This document shows positions 44,448-54,840 of a stretch of DNA of 64,000 nucleotides, in pieces. The stretch lies in assembly GCA_963971425.1 (NCBI GenBank), contig OZ020525.1:8725560-8789559 (forward strand). The letters run 5' to 3'. Origin of the DNA: Bryoerythrophyllum caledonicum (Eukaryota; Streptophyta; Bryopsida; Pottiales; Pottiaceae). How positions within the stretch are numbered: the stretch's first letter is position 1; each line of letters opens with the position of its first letter. The translations under genes were made by a program, and so were the position numbers. A model generated the notes under the pieces. That model was not told where the DNA came from. It did not search any database and saw nothing but the letters and a program-made list of their open reading frames with translations.

Positions 44448-46274
44448 ATGAAGACGGTTCCCATGGCCAAGAAGAAAAGAACTTATAAAGATGGACGCGG
44501 ACGGCGAGACGAAGAACCGGCCGTTGCGCTTCTGCCCTTGATGCGGGTTATCCCGGAAATCCCAGCGGACCCGGACGAGTACAACCTGTTGAAGTTGAGC
44601 TCGAAGTCCATGGGATGCGAAGGCTTTCTCGAAGTTGCCTGGGGCATCTGGGAGGAGCCAAACGTCCAGGAGTTGATCGGCACTCCGGACCCAAAGTACG
44701 AAAGGTTGCTGCAAGCACATCCGGAATGCATGGGAGTTCTGGAATGGACCCAGGCGTACGATTTCCGGGCCGGTCGCACCAGGGTGGTGGAACCGCGAGA
44801 CGAGTTCCTGATGGAGGAATTCGGTGGGAAAGCCGATCCGAAGGAAGGCTACAACCTGCAAGACTTACTCCACCAAGATGCCTAGATGGTGCTAGGGTTT
44901 TTAAACCCTATTTTCCATCCGGAAAAGCCAAAGCGGGTGGTGGCAAAGTGGGCCTGCACGTTTCTCGGAGCACTCCGGGGGAAGATCGCCGTAGACTGGG
45001 GGATGCTCATGAGCGAGATGATCAACCGTCTTGTGGCCAACCTCCAGAAGGTGAAGAAATCGGCAATACCACTGGCCTCATATGTGGTGCACTTGTACTG
45101 TCACCACCTGCAACTCACTCCGGCGGAGGTGAAACGGTACAACAAAGTACTCAGCCTCCAGAAGTACGGAGGTGAAGAGTTAGAGGAAGAATCCGGAGGG
45201 GCAGCGGAGCCCGTGCCGGAAGCAACAATCGCGGATACTTTGGAAGGAGATCAGAGGGCTCAGAAGAGGCCTCGAGGGAAGAAGTCAGTGCCTGAGAGTC
45301 CAGACTTCCGCAGCTCCTCGACATCGTCCCGAGAAGACGAGTCTGGACCTACAGCGGAAGCCAGCCAGAAGAGGAGTAAGATTGACCCGGAGGACTCCAA
45401 GGGTCAGCTGAAGGAGATGGACCATCTCCTGTGTGAGGACGGCTGGAGAGTGGGCATCCTCAAGGAGATCAACTTCATCGTCACCACCAGCATAAAGCAG
45501 GTCTTCCGGAGTCTGGGAGTTGGCCGGCTGGGGGATGCCATCAACAGAGTAGAGGATCTCCGGAGCAGGGAGACCGACACGAAGGCATTGCACCTTCAAA
45601 TCTCCATAATGTACAAGGCCAATACGGAGAAGGAGAAGAAGGTAAAGCACTATCTTCAGGAGACAGCGCTGGCGGTGGTGGCCCGGAAACAGGCAGAGGC
45701 CAAGGCGAATGCATCAGCGGCTGCCTTGACAAAGGTTTGGAAGGCCCTGGAGTTTACGGTAGACGTGGTCAACCGGAGCCAACTCTTCACCGAGTTGGTG
45801 GAGAAGGAGAAGAAGGTAACCAGGACCAACATCATCCGATTTCTCCTAGATCAAGCGAAGAAGATGGGTCGGACGACTCGGACCTGGGAACAGATGAAAC
45901 TACTAGTCGACAACATCACCCAGATGGTTCCGGAAGACCAGTCAGCCTCAGTACCGGAGGACGTTACGACCCTGGGACGGACCATGGCCCCTCCGAAACC
46001 ACCACAGCCTAAGACAACTCCAGCTTCGAGTACCTCAGCGAATCCGGAGTCTCTCGACACTATGTCACCTCGGACACCAGCGGAGGGCATCGTATCTTCC
46101 AATCCTAGTATGGGTGAGATACTGAAGAAGCTGCCGGATCTGCTGTCGCCACCAAACATGCGCCTGCCAGATCCTCCGGTAGAAGACGACCCCCAGGTAC
46201 CACCGAAGTCCGTATCTCAGAGATTGGCGACCGGGCCAAGGAGTTCCTCCAGAAGCTACAGAGACTTGGTCTAG
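44448..46274 (+). pseudogene. Unit alpha gene (MGC-domain family), one in-frame TAG
   Basis: A frame of 608 codons broken only by TAG at 44883-44885. ATG at 44448 (or 44463, MAKKKRTYKD) leads to block 1 'SMGCEGFLEVAWGI', block 2 'WTQAYDFRAG' and GKADPKEGY; then the TAG; block 3 'FLNPIFHPEKPKRV'; and block 4 'VVHLYCHHLQLT'. Next are an acidic Glu/Gly/Ser segment, a basic KRPRGKK patch, a helical middle ('DAINRVEDLRSRETDTKALH', 'RSQLFTELVEKEKKVTRTNI') and a Pro/Thr/Ser-rich tail. Near 46200 the +1 frame contains 'KLQRLGLGDPVSFRAG', resembling the beta tail, so a second frame change near the end is likely. The CDS would be 145 aa, or about 607 aa with readthrough. No database family recognised. 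Confidence 0.72.
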
Positions 46275-46629
46275 GAGACCCGGTCAGCTTCCGAGCCGGA
46301 ACAACCAGCGCCTCCAGTTTCGGAAGGTTCACCGGAACAGCCACGCCCACCACCGGATTCCAGAACTCGAGTGGCTAGGGTTTCTCGAGCGGTCAGACCG
46401 TCAACCCGGTAGACCAACCTTTCGCCGGCAACTGTGAAGAAGGCGAAGAGCAAGCAGCGGACTTCGGTGGAGATCTCCTCCTCACGCTGAAGTGGGAGAA
46501 ATCGGGGACCGGGTGCTCTGACTTAGGTTAGTTTAGGTGTAGCATTTCCGGGTTTAGATTCCGGATCACGAGCGACTAACGATGGGGCTCCAAGTGACCC
46601 GGCTGCTGACGGAGTCGACTGCGGAAATT

Positions 46630-47836
46630 TGTAGTTAGAATGGGAATTCCGGAGCCGGAACTGTCCCGAGATTATAAGATCTGAGATCCGATCTGGGACT
46701 TTTCCGGATTTCTCGGATCTTTTAGATAAGATCTAGCGGATTTCCAATAGATGCAGCTAGAAGGGAGGCTAGGTTTAGAAGGGATTCACTTAGTATTTAG
46801 TAGTGGGGTTTTGGAAAAAAACCTTTTATCTTGTTCTTCTCACTCTATATACACTCCAAACCTTCTTGCCAAATTTGCTTCCTTGTAACCTTGATGTGGA
46901 GTGTAGATGTTGTGTGAAACAAATCCATTCTTGTAGGTATGATTGTGTGAGGATTCTTCCGGAAGGGGAGTGGTAGCTTTATGCGCTAGAGGGAAAACGG
47001 TCAGAATCCGTGTCGGGAGATCGCCTGGGAGAGTTGGAGGGCTATTGCAGAGGTGTGATTGGTAGACTCCAGGGTCCGGAAGTAGCCAAGAGGGGAAGAG
47101 ACGAACTACATAGGTGTTCCTGGTAATCTCTAGGGAACGAAAGTATCCGTGTTAACCTGGATTCCGGTCAAGGCCGGAGTTCTCCCCCAAGATAGGAAAA
47201 AGCCTGATGCATGGGTCTAGACGGAATATCCCTGGTGCGTGGTGACAACTGCTCTAGAGAATTACAGTTGTTCTTACCAGAATGTCGTTGTAGTCCGGAT
47301 TTGACTCTGTGTGACTGTGTCCGGAAGGCCATCCGGATGTCGTGAGAGCTTAAATCTAGGAGCAGCAATCCAATTACCGGTTAGCAGAGTAGAGAGAGTG
47401 GTGTTCGGTCACTATAAAGTTCCGGGCAGTGGGTGTCTAGCTACTTAAATCACAAGGCAGTGGGAAATCCAGCCACTTAGACAAAATAGGATCAGTGGAC
47501 TTCGGCCACTCGTTTAAAAACTCCAGGAGACTCTCTGAGGAGGACAAGAGACTCTCTGAGGAGGAACAGAGACAAATCAAACTACCCTCCGGACTCCCGG
47601 AAACTCTTTCCGGAAGCCGTTGTACAAAATTCAGACTCCGGAAGGATCCGGATTCGTAGTACTTAAATAAAGAGCATAGCTAACCTTTGAACGATTGTTG
47701 TGGTAGTTTAGTAATTGGGAGTATTTGGAAAAGAACATTAGGTCTCTATGGGAACGAAACCGGAGCGGTTACTTTGGAAGTATTTAGTGACGATTAGATG
47801 CATTCCGGAGGAATACTGTCTCTACAAACTGCAACA
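46630..47836 (+). repeat. Alpha 3' region, shared with gamma
   Basis: Non-coding, TCCGGA-rich; matches the reverse complement of 39548-40690. Tandem 'AGACTCTCTGAGGAGGA' copies lie at 47530-47570. If alpha is an LTR this would contain polyadenylation and R/U5 signals, which I could not confirm. Confidence 0.75.
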
Positions 47837-48262
47837 GACCCCGTTCGCGCAACACTTACTTTTACTCCTTTGCAGGGAATGTCTCCTTTTGTGAAGACCA
47901 CAAGTGAGAGTTCGGCTTACTTGCACCTTCTTGTACGGACTAAGGTCAAGTTGGGACACACCTCTGTACAAGAGGCCTTCATTGGGACTCCGAGCCTCGT
48001 ATTGGCCGTTCCGGCCCGGTCCGAGCCCCACCAAATCACGACTTCCGTGCTACTCACTCCAGGTGGTCCAGATGCCTCCTTGACTTCGATGGGACCCTAC
48101 CTCGGTCATCCATGGCCGGATCAACACCCTCTTCATCTGCAGATCTGTTATCACCTCTTGTGACACTCGCGAAGGCTACGGCAAACCCGACTTCGAGCAA
48201 AAGCGCGAAGAAGCAAAAGAAGAGGGAAGAGAAGAGAAGACTTAAGGAGTTGACTCGGAAGT
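47837..48262 (+). pseudogene. Unit beta gene, C-terminal part
   Basis: Resumes the beta frame after the repeated GACCC (reading GDPVRATLTFTPLQG, then 'MSPFVKTTSESS'). A frame change near 48150 leads to a strongly basic tail (SSKSAKKQKKREEKRRLKEL) ending at TAG 48260-48262. The tail could serve as a nuclear localisation or nucleic-acid-binding segment (inference). Confidence 0.65.
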
Positions 48263-49516
48263 AGGGTCAGAATCTTAGTTTGTAAGTCACTGTTCATTTG
48301 TGGACTAGGCCCCACGTTGAACTTGGGTTTAATTTGGTTTTGCCTTGGAATTCATGTAGATGCCTTTGACTTGGCACGTAGCGTTGGTGGACGGTGGCTG
48401 CGCCATCAAGGGTAGTTAATGCCGCCTGGTTTAGTAGAAGATATCGTTTGCTTTTAGCATTTGTGTGAGTTCTTGACAGTATAAGTGAAAAGCCTCTTGG
48501 CACCTCTTTTCACTGCTTGATGTGTGTATTTACTTTCAGTTTAATTCAAAACCTACGTTCTCAGAAAACCTTCGATGGTTGGAGAGCTCCGATTCCATAC
48601 ATGACTGTGAGTGCCATTTCAAGTAGTCCACTCCTCAAGTCTGTACTAACCGTCGACTCATTGTTTCCTTGTTCCATCAAATAAAGGTAGTCTGTGTGGA
48701 TGGGAATAACAGGTGAGATTGTAAATGTTTAGGAAAGGATAAGGGGGGAGTGACGGACGTGAAAGGGTCATAGCAAGTCTTGAGTGACCTTCCGGCGTCA
48801 GATTGGCGTTGGTTATGAAGGCTAGTGTCGTTCCCGGAAGCATCCTACCTCCAGCCGCATCGGATGTGGAGGGAGACTTAGAGAGTTTTGGATAGTGGGC
48901 GGGTAGGCCCCCTCCTCACTTATATTACGACTCTCTTAGTTTCGGTAACACGGGCCTAACTCCCCTTCGAGGGGATCTCAGTGACACCATAAACATTCAA
49001 GTGAGTGAGTAGAAGTAGAAGGAGAGAATGGGAGGAAGGATAGTCGTTACTTGTGTCAACACTAAAATCTCTGTAAGTCCACGGACCATTGTCGGTCGTG
49101 GTATAATCTTTTTTGAGTACTCATGTACTCCGGATGTCTATAGTGTGCATAGGTGTAAAGATAATCCTACCTCTAAAATGGGACTAGGTAGAAGTAGGTC
49201 CCCCCCCGAAGGTCCCTACCTTCCGAGTGAGGTAGGTCCCTACCCGAAGGTCCCTACCTTTTGAGCGAAGTAGGCTCCTACCCGAGGAAAAGCACTTGTA
49301 CGGAGAAGGGGGTGGTGGATGTAGTTACCGCTCAGGCGTTGTAATCTAAACCTTTCTTTTCTTTCTTTTGATGTATCTATTTTGGTATGTTTAACATTGT
49401 ATATATATCTAGGCTTGTTGTTACTCGTTGTAGTTCTCGGTGATTCTTTGTGGGAACGATTACCTTAGGGTATCTTTGACTTAAGATGTGAATACTTGCC
49501 AACACGTACTACGACA
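48263..49516 (+). other. Beta 3' non-coding region with palindromic short repeats
   Basis: No gene. 49190-49285 holds alternating GGTAGGTCCCTACC and CGAAGGTCCCTACCTT units that can fold into hairpins. 49305-49450 is AT-rich and leads to the terminus at 49516. Confidence 0.5.
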
Positions 49517-49521
49517 GGCAC

Positions 49522-51157
49522 CTTGCTCCAGCTCATAGGAGAAGCTAAATCCGTAGTCCCAATGAGATCATTGAATCCTTTGGCCGGTGTTTGTGGAGTT
49601 TTGGCTGTAGGTCTGGATGGAGTTCCGGATGGCCCGGCCCTTGCCGACGTCGCAAGTTCATCCTCCAGAATTTGGGTCTCAGGTGCCTTTGGAGCTGCGG
49701 GGGTCAGGTTCTTCACCAGCTCCTACATCTTAGTCCAAGTCTCTTCCATCTTCCGGTCGTGGTCTAGGAGCAACCGGATGATCTGCCCTCTGTTGAACTT
49801 CTCGTCCTTTAGGCTTCTCTAGACTCTCAATGTGGAGGAGAGTGTGGTTGACGGTGTCCATCAGAAAGTCGAGGGCGGCGCAAACCTCTATCAAAGCCTG
49901 GGCGGAGGCCCGGACCTTTGCTTCCGCCTCAGCTCTCGCTTGCTCGGCCCCCTCGTGAGCAGCTTCCGCTTGCTTTACTCGCTTCCAAAGCTGTACATTG
50001 GTCTGGGAGCGGATGGTTTGTTGCTGCTCCTGTTGCCGGACCAAGCCTTCCTTGGTCATCAACTCCTTGAGTCGTAGAAGAAGATCCACGGAGTCGTTTG
50101 TCCCCACCTCTTCCATGATGGCCATTATCATGGCCGTTCGCTCCCTCATCTCTCCGTCCTAGATCCTTGCCCGCCAGACCACATGCTGGCAGAGTTTTGA
50201 AATGTCCTCCGGGATGCGGTTGGTCATTGTTGGGGAAAAAGTCGGTCCCGGCTCTACTCCGGTGCACTAGAGTTCAGATGGTGGCGCTTTGGAGGGTGGT
50301 ACCTCGATCTGGGTCTGAGTCTCTCTGTCCTCTAGAGGTTGGCTCGGACGTGCGGATTCCGTAGTCTTCTGGACTAACCTGCTCCGCTTCCGGGATCTCC
50401 TGGTGACGAGCGGGGACAATGTTTGGGACTCTATGTCTTCAGAGTCCTCCTCCTTGTCCTCCGTCTCTCATCTACCATAAGATTGGATGCTAAAGAAGCT
50501 TGTCAAACTCGTCCTATTCCTCCTGACTCAACAGCTTCTTCTTGGCGTATAGATGCGCCACGTAAGAGGAGAGGGGCGTTGCTATCTTCCTCGCCTTTGG
50601 AAGGTTCTTGACCATCCGGTCGACCTGGTCTCCCATCAGAGCCGCCTAGTCTACTGTATGTTTCCTTCTCATTGCCCTGAGGAATAGACTAGCTAGCTTT
50701 GCCACTACCCTCTTCGATTTTTCCGGATGGAAAATAGGGTTTAGGAAAGCGATGACTAACCTCGTGTCCGGATCCTTGAGATCCTAGAAGACGTACTCAT
50801 TCTTCGGGTTGGCTTTCTGCAAGAACTCTCCCTTTAGCAAGTCGTCGTTGCGCTCCGCCACCTTCACTACCCCATACCGAAAGTCGTAGGTGTCCCTCCA
50901 GGTCGCAGCAGTCCTCTCTTCCGAATGAGCCCAGATGCGTCCGTCGTACTGGTTCGGCTGCTTTCCCACAAGCTCCGTCACCATCGCTTCACTTTGAAAG
51001 GCCCACGGCGCTTCTAGAAGGTCGTTACAGCCCATGAGCTCCAAGTAACTCTCCAAAATCCTAAGCTCCTCCTCCGAAGTTGGCAGTTCGGGCGCCACCT
51101 TCTGGAGCAGTTGGATTTTCGGCGGCTGGAGTCTTGCCCTTCTTTCCTACCATCCGG
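49522..51157 (-). pseudogene. Unit gamma gene, main part (MGC-domain family)
   Basis: On the minus strand ATG at about 51157 opens MVGKKGKTPAAENPTAPE. A one-base shift near 51100 then gives 'ELPTSEEELRILESYLELMG' with block 1 LMGCNDLLEAPWAF, block 2 'WRDTYDFRYGVVK' and KANPKNEYVF. TAG follows at 50784-50786, where alpha has Gln (CAG-to-TAG is possible). Block 3 is 'FLNPIFHPEKSKRVVAK' and block 4 'VAHLYAKK'. A helical coiled-coil region follows (49730-50149: 'RLKELMTKEGLVRQQEQQQT', 'DFLMDTVNHTLLHIESLEK') and a Pro/Thr-rich tail, running into the beta insertion. Upstream, TATAAAA near 51355 could be its promoter. Product unknown. Confidence 0.68.
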
Positions 51158-51658
51158 CCCCACCTCTTGGTATGCTTGCGCCTCACAATCTTTCCAGAAA
51201 CACCTACGCGCACTCTCCTCACAAAGACCCTCGTTTCTAAAAACTACTTTTGCGCTTGAGAACCTGAAGACAAAAGGCCTAGAGAAGCAAAAGAGAGCAG
51301 AGAGTGTAGAAACGACAAACGAGAAATGACGGTGCCCTCCTCTGGTAGACGAGTTTTATATCCGACACGATGTACGGATGCCGTTGAGGTCATGATGACG
51401 GTTCCGGATCTGGATATTGTCCGGATTGTTACGACAAATTCCGGACTCCACCGTACTTCGGCTTCCGGACTTTTGGAAAAGTATAGAAACTGTCATGTTT
51501 TAAGGATGTCGATTTTGCAATGAGACCTTTTTTTACCTAGGACCTATTTATGCTATTAAAACAAAGCTTATTGCCTAATTTTTTTTAATTTTCTTCCATT
51601 TCTTTCCTGATTCAGTGCCAGTGTCTGGAATTGAGTGGGAACACCTTCCCACAAATAC

Positions 51659-53500
51659 ACTAGATGGTTGAAATTCCGGTGTCAGAAAGTCAACACCGGC
51701 AAACATCGGCAATTGCAACACCTTATATGCCAAGGTGTGTGCGGCATCTCTACGACGAGAAGCAATCGGTGGGACTGGGGCCGGAGTGGGAGCAATAGTA
51801 GAAGTACCTGCATCCGCGATGTAACCGGGACTGACCAATGAGGTCCAGAAAACCCGTGCGGCGTGGACGGCCACTACCAACCTACATAAAGAGTGAACGT
51901 GCCACTGCCTGTGCGATAGTCTTAGCACGAGTGGAAAGTGTTGCCACCACCTCCCTTGAAGCGCCATACAAATAGCAGTCTAGGGCTGAAGGTGAGCCAT
52001 GACCCTTCACCGAAGACTGTGTGTTGGCCACTTGCCCCAAAGAAGCCATCGTGCTCACTTGCTTCGTTAGCTCCGCCATTTCGGCTTGAAGTTTCTTCAC
52101 AACATCCGATTCAATAGCCAAAGATCCTAGGCGCTTCTCCGGGTAAAGAACAAAATAATTCTCATCAGTGTGGCCCGACTTGCCACAGTGATAGCATGTC
52201 ACAACCTTCTTTCCCTTGCGCCCAGCCTTTTCTGTAGTCTTGGCCGCCCCAATCTTGGACTTGGCCTTCACGATGCTTGCCCCTTTCTTCTTAGAGCAAT
52301 TGGGGTTCCCCTCGGGAAAATCGCCTCCCCACTAGCTGAACAATGCACAAACTTTTTAGGTTGTGTGTCCGCCAAGCTACCAATAGTTGTAGCAAGCTTC
52401 TTAGACTTGGGAGTCTCCAAAAATGACTTGACAAAATATGTCGCTTCGCTCACGCCCAACGCTCTATCAAGCACTTCCACCTCGGCAAACGCTTGCCCCA
52501 AAGTGGCGTTGCCATGATACCGAAAAAAATATGCTGACCAATCAACTCCACCATCCGCTTATCCAACTTGGAGATGAAGATCTTTACTAGCTGGCGCTTC
52601 GTGAGTACATCACCAAACTCCGCTAACAAACGTGCCAACAGCGTATATATAGTGCAAGGGATATCCTACTTCTCCCAGCGGAAATCCTAGATGGGCTGCA
52701 TTTGATCACGCCTAAATTCCTCGTACTCCACCTCGAGACTCGCTATGAATTGCGCCAAAGGATCAAAGGCTGGCGGATTGTTTATTGCCATCAATGCCGC
52801 ACGTGTGGCTACGGCCAAATGGGACATGGCTCTCATGCCAGCCCGTTCGACTACAATGGCAATACCCTTGCCCTTGGAGTCCTCACCAAGTAAACTCTCT
52901 TCGGCCTTGGATTCCTCGGTGGAAGTCGGGAGCTGGGCAATCCCACTCTATTTGAGCGCAGTCACCAACTGTATACATTCGCGCCAATACTCCTGAAGCG
53001 GGCGTTACTTGGCGTCATCTTGCATGATCCACCTCCCATATGTCTGAAGGGCCTCTAGCTCAAAATGTTGGGGCAAGAGCTCGAACGTTTACCACTCGTT
53101 AAATGACGACGTCTGATGGCGTTTCTTCTTCATCCAGGTCAGAAATCAGAGCCGCCAATCGGGTAGGGAGATGCCTAGAGCCTGTCTTGAGAACCTATCT
53201 TGCATGACATGACGGCAATCGTCCTCATGTCACTGTACGTGCCCACGCCCCAGACTAGAAGCCTAAGGTTTGTATCCAACGCCGAAACAGGCTCAAAAGC
53301 CTTGGCAATACCCGACCCTGGCCCAAAGTCTGCGGTGGTAGTACTCTCTGAGTGGTCTGGTGAGGGGAACGGTAATACCAACTCCGGGTACTCACCATAA
53401 TAAAAAATCACCTTGAGATCTATCTACATGTACTATCTAAAGGGTACAAACGAGCAACCTGCACCTAGAAAGCCACCAAACTTTGTAGTTCACCGGTCAT
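51659..53500 (-). pseudogene. gypsy gag, including two CCHC-type knuckles
   Basis: Structural polyprotein of the outer gypsy element. Recognisable along the minus strand: 'DLDEEETPSDVV' and 'GVLARMYTVGDCAQ' (53.1-53.0 kb); capsid-like 'LARLLAEFGDVLTKRQLVKI' with 'SKLDKRMVELIGQHIF' (52.6 kb); 'HGNATLGQAFAEVEVLDRAL' (52.5 kb); a damaged first knuckle starting at FVHCSASGE (52.3 kb); and a second one, CYHCGKSGHTDENYFVLYP, with the last Cys changed to Tyr (52.2 kb). Frames change several times and stops are frequent. The frame continues at 39542 after the gamma insertion. Confidence 0.78.
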
Positions 53501-54500
53501 TACCACCAGCTAAGACAGGTCCAACTACAACCCCCTACATCAAAAGCTTTTGCCGGCCATGAATCCAACTTCACCCCTACGGTACCCTATCACAATCTGG
53601 GACAACAAGAAAATGGGGCCACCGGAAAACACCAGCAACAAGTCCGCAACACGGAGGAAGTACCGCACAAGAATCTAGAAATCAAAATCAGATCCTCTCT
53701 CCAACAACGCAAAAGCGGTTAATGAAAATAACAGAGCCACTAGCACACGCCTGCAGTGGATGGTCATTAGTCGGAAAAACGTGCAACATCACAAGGGAAA
53801 CATCCAAAGTGTCCTTCCTAAAGTCTAAAAATAAGTAGGTAGCAAGCTAATGCGGTTGCGGTGTTTACAATCCAAGTCCCTCCAATGAAAATCACACACT
53901 CAGTGATTAACACGCTCAACACCAGTTCAATACCAAAATTGGATTAATGATGAAGTTTCTTAAATATAGGCCCACATTTGACTCAAAACCGAGTTAAATT
54001 GCCTTAGTTACATACCTCCAAAGGTTAGATACTAATCTTTTTTTTAAAAAACCCACATAAACGTGATTTGGAAAAAAAAAATTCACTAAATCTTTTCCTT
54101 ACCCCTTAGTAGAAACCCCCATGGAGAGTTCGAACTTGAAGTCACAATTCAAAAGAAAAAAAATAGGAGATATTAACTCACATTTAATGAATTCTACCCA
54201 AATTATAGTTTCATCCACAGTGGATGAAATTTTCATGTAGTGGATGATTTTGCAAAAAATGGATGAAAATTAACCGTGGATGAAAAATTGTAGAATGAGG
54301 GCCAACAGCTGTTATTCTTCTTCCAATTCTTGCACCACTCACATCTTGCTAAAAAATTGTCCGATTCAGGCGCCGTTTGTTGTGTTGGCTTCATCTTGAG
54401 GCGCTTTAACACATCAATCTAAGCACCCAAATTTCTCTAAACTCACCCAAGCTCAAATTCTAGAACTAAAAAAAGGAACGTAGGCGGGTATTTGTCAATT
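53501..54500 (-). other. gypsy 5' leader region, no gene
   Basis: Lies between the 5' LTR and gag on the minus strand. A GGCGCCTGAATCGGAC string near 54365 could be part of a primer-binding site, but I cannot match it to a tRNA. Short 'GTGGATGA' repeats occur at 54215-54290. Confidence 0.35.
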
Positions 54501-54766
54501 GAATAACTAGAAAATCACAAAAGTAGTCAAGCGTCTCGCACTCCACAAAAGGAAAATCAATGAGTACAAGTTGTATAAGAGAATGCGGAGCTTTTACCAA
54601 TTATGAATAATCACTTTCAAGCAAAGAAAATCACTAAACACTCTCTAACTCATTCACAAAGCTTGACTTGACAAAGACTTCAAGTCAAGGTCGTGTGCGG
54701 CGCTATACGCATACACACACAACCCTCACTGGATGGAAATCATCCACAAACACTACGTCCCATGAT
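54501..54766 (-). repeat. 5' LTR remnant of the gypsy element
   Basis: Direct-repeat partner of 30063-30310 (see that entry for shared words). Its right edge falls where the LINE reading frame resumes. The 105-bp edge segment present on the left is missing here. Confidence 0.7.
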
Positions 54767-54840
54767 AGATGTTCATACTCCTACATAAACAAAAAATTGA
54801 AAATAACCAATCTGTCATAGAATCAAACAATGCCCCTTAA
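54767..54840 (+). pseudogene. LINE ORF continuation to the right of the gypsy insertion
   Basis: Reads 'ILLHKQKIENNQSV' in the frame expected after AIQHAM at 29955. It is the only visible remnant of the LINE's 3' coding end and the best evidence that the whole 25-kb nest sits inside this LINE. Confidence 0.6.

Larger units (their letters stand above)
43926..47836 (+). mobile_element. Unit alpha: best-preserved single-gene mobile unit (3,911 bp)
   Basis: Begins TGTGGGAAACCGTTCCCACA, a perfect 8-bp stem with a 4-base loop, and ends CTACAAACTGCAACA. GACCC is duplicated at 43921-43925 and 47837-47841, inside the beta gene. It holds a roughly 520-bp leader, one gene (44448-46274) and about 1.5 kb of 3' non-coding sequence. 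I compared the first and last 500 bp and found no direct repeat, and no pol or integrase. As the innermost member of the nest it is the youngest of the series. Confidence 0.88.
41081..49516 (+). mobile_element. Unit beta: single-gene mobile unit, split by alpha
   Basis: Begins TGTCGTACCACG and ends CGTACTACGACA, an imperfect 12-bp inverted repeat. It is flanked by GGAAC (41076-41080) and GGCAC (49517-49521), a 5-bp duplication with one mismatch. The gamma reading frame is continuous across the site. Without alpha it is about 4.5 kb: a long repetitive leader, one gene (42414-48262, split) and a 3' region. No LTR pair or pol seen. Confidence 0.75.
39548..51653 (-). mobile_element. Unit gamma: single-gene mobile unit, itself split by beta
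   Basis: On the plus strand it starts TGTTGCAAGTCG and ends 'CACCTTCCCACA', flanked by AATAC at 39543-39547 and 51654-51658. Read on the minus strand the 5' end is TGTGGGAAGGTGTTCCCACT, a small hairpin, and the 3' end CTTGCAACA; both match unit alpha. A TATAAAA box lies near 51355. The gypsy gag frame rejoins exactly across the site. Without beta and alpha, gamma is about 3.7 kb. No LTR pair found. Confidence 0.85.
29957..54766 (-). mobile_element. Decayed Ty3/gypsy LTR retrotransposon carrying nested insertions
   Basis: Minus-strand gag (53.4-51.66 kb, ending at about 39.5 kb), protease (39.2 kb), pre-RT linker (to 37.75 kb), RT/RNase H/integrase core (35.6-33.6 kb) and integrase C-terminus with PHD-like finger (31.6-30.5 kb) are in canonical order. 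Direct-repeat LTR remnants lie at both ends (core 30063-30310 versus 54501-54747). It is interrupted by two solo-LTR-like units and by gamma (with beta and alpha inside). Its own length without insertions is about 8.5 kb. It sits inside a LINE whose frame resumes to the right; the target duplication is ambiguous (CGATG versus AGATG). All its genes carry several stops. Confidence 0.85.

Noticed and set aside
44870..44900. An intron explaining the TAG in the alpha gene
   Set aside because: No convincing GT...AG pair around it, and delta has the same stop in different surrounding sequence.
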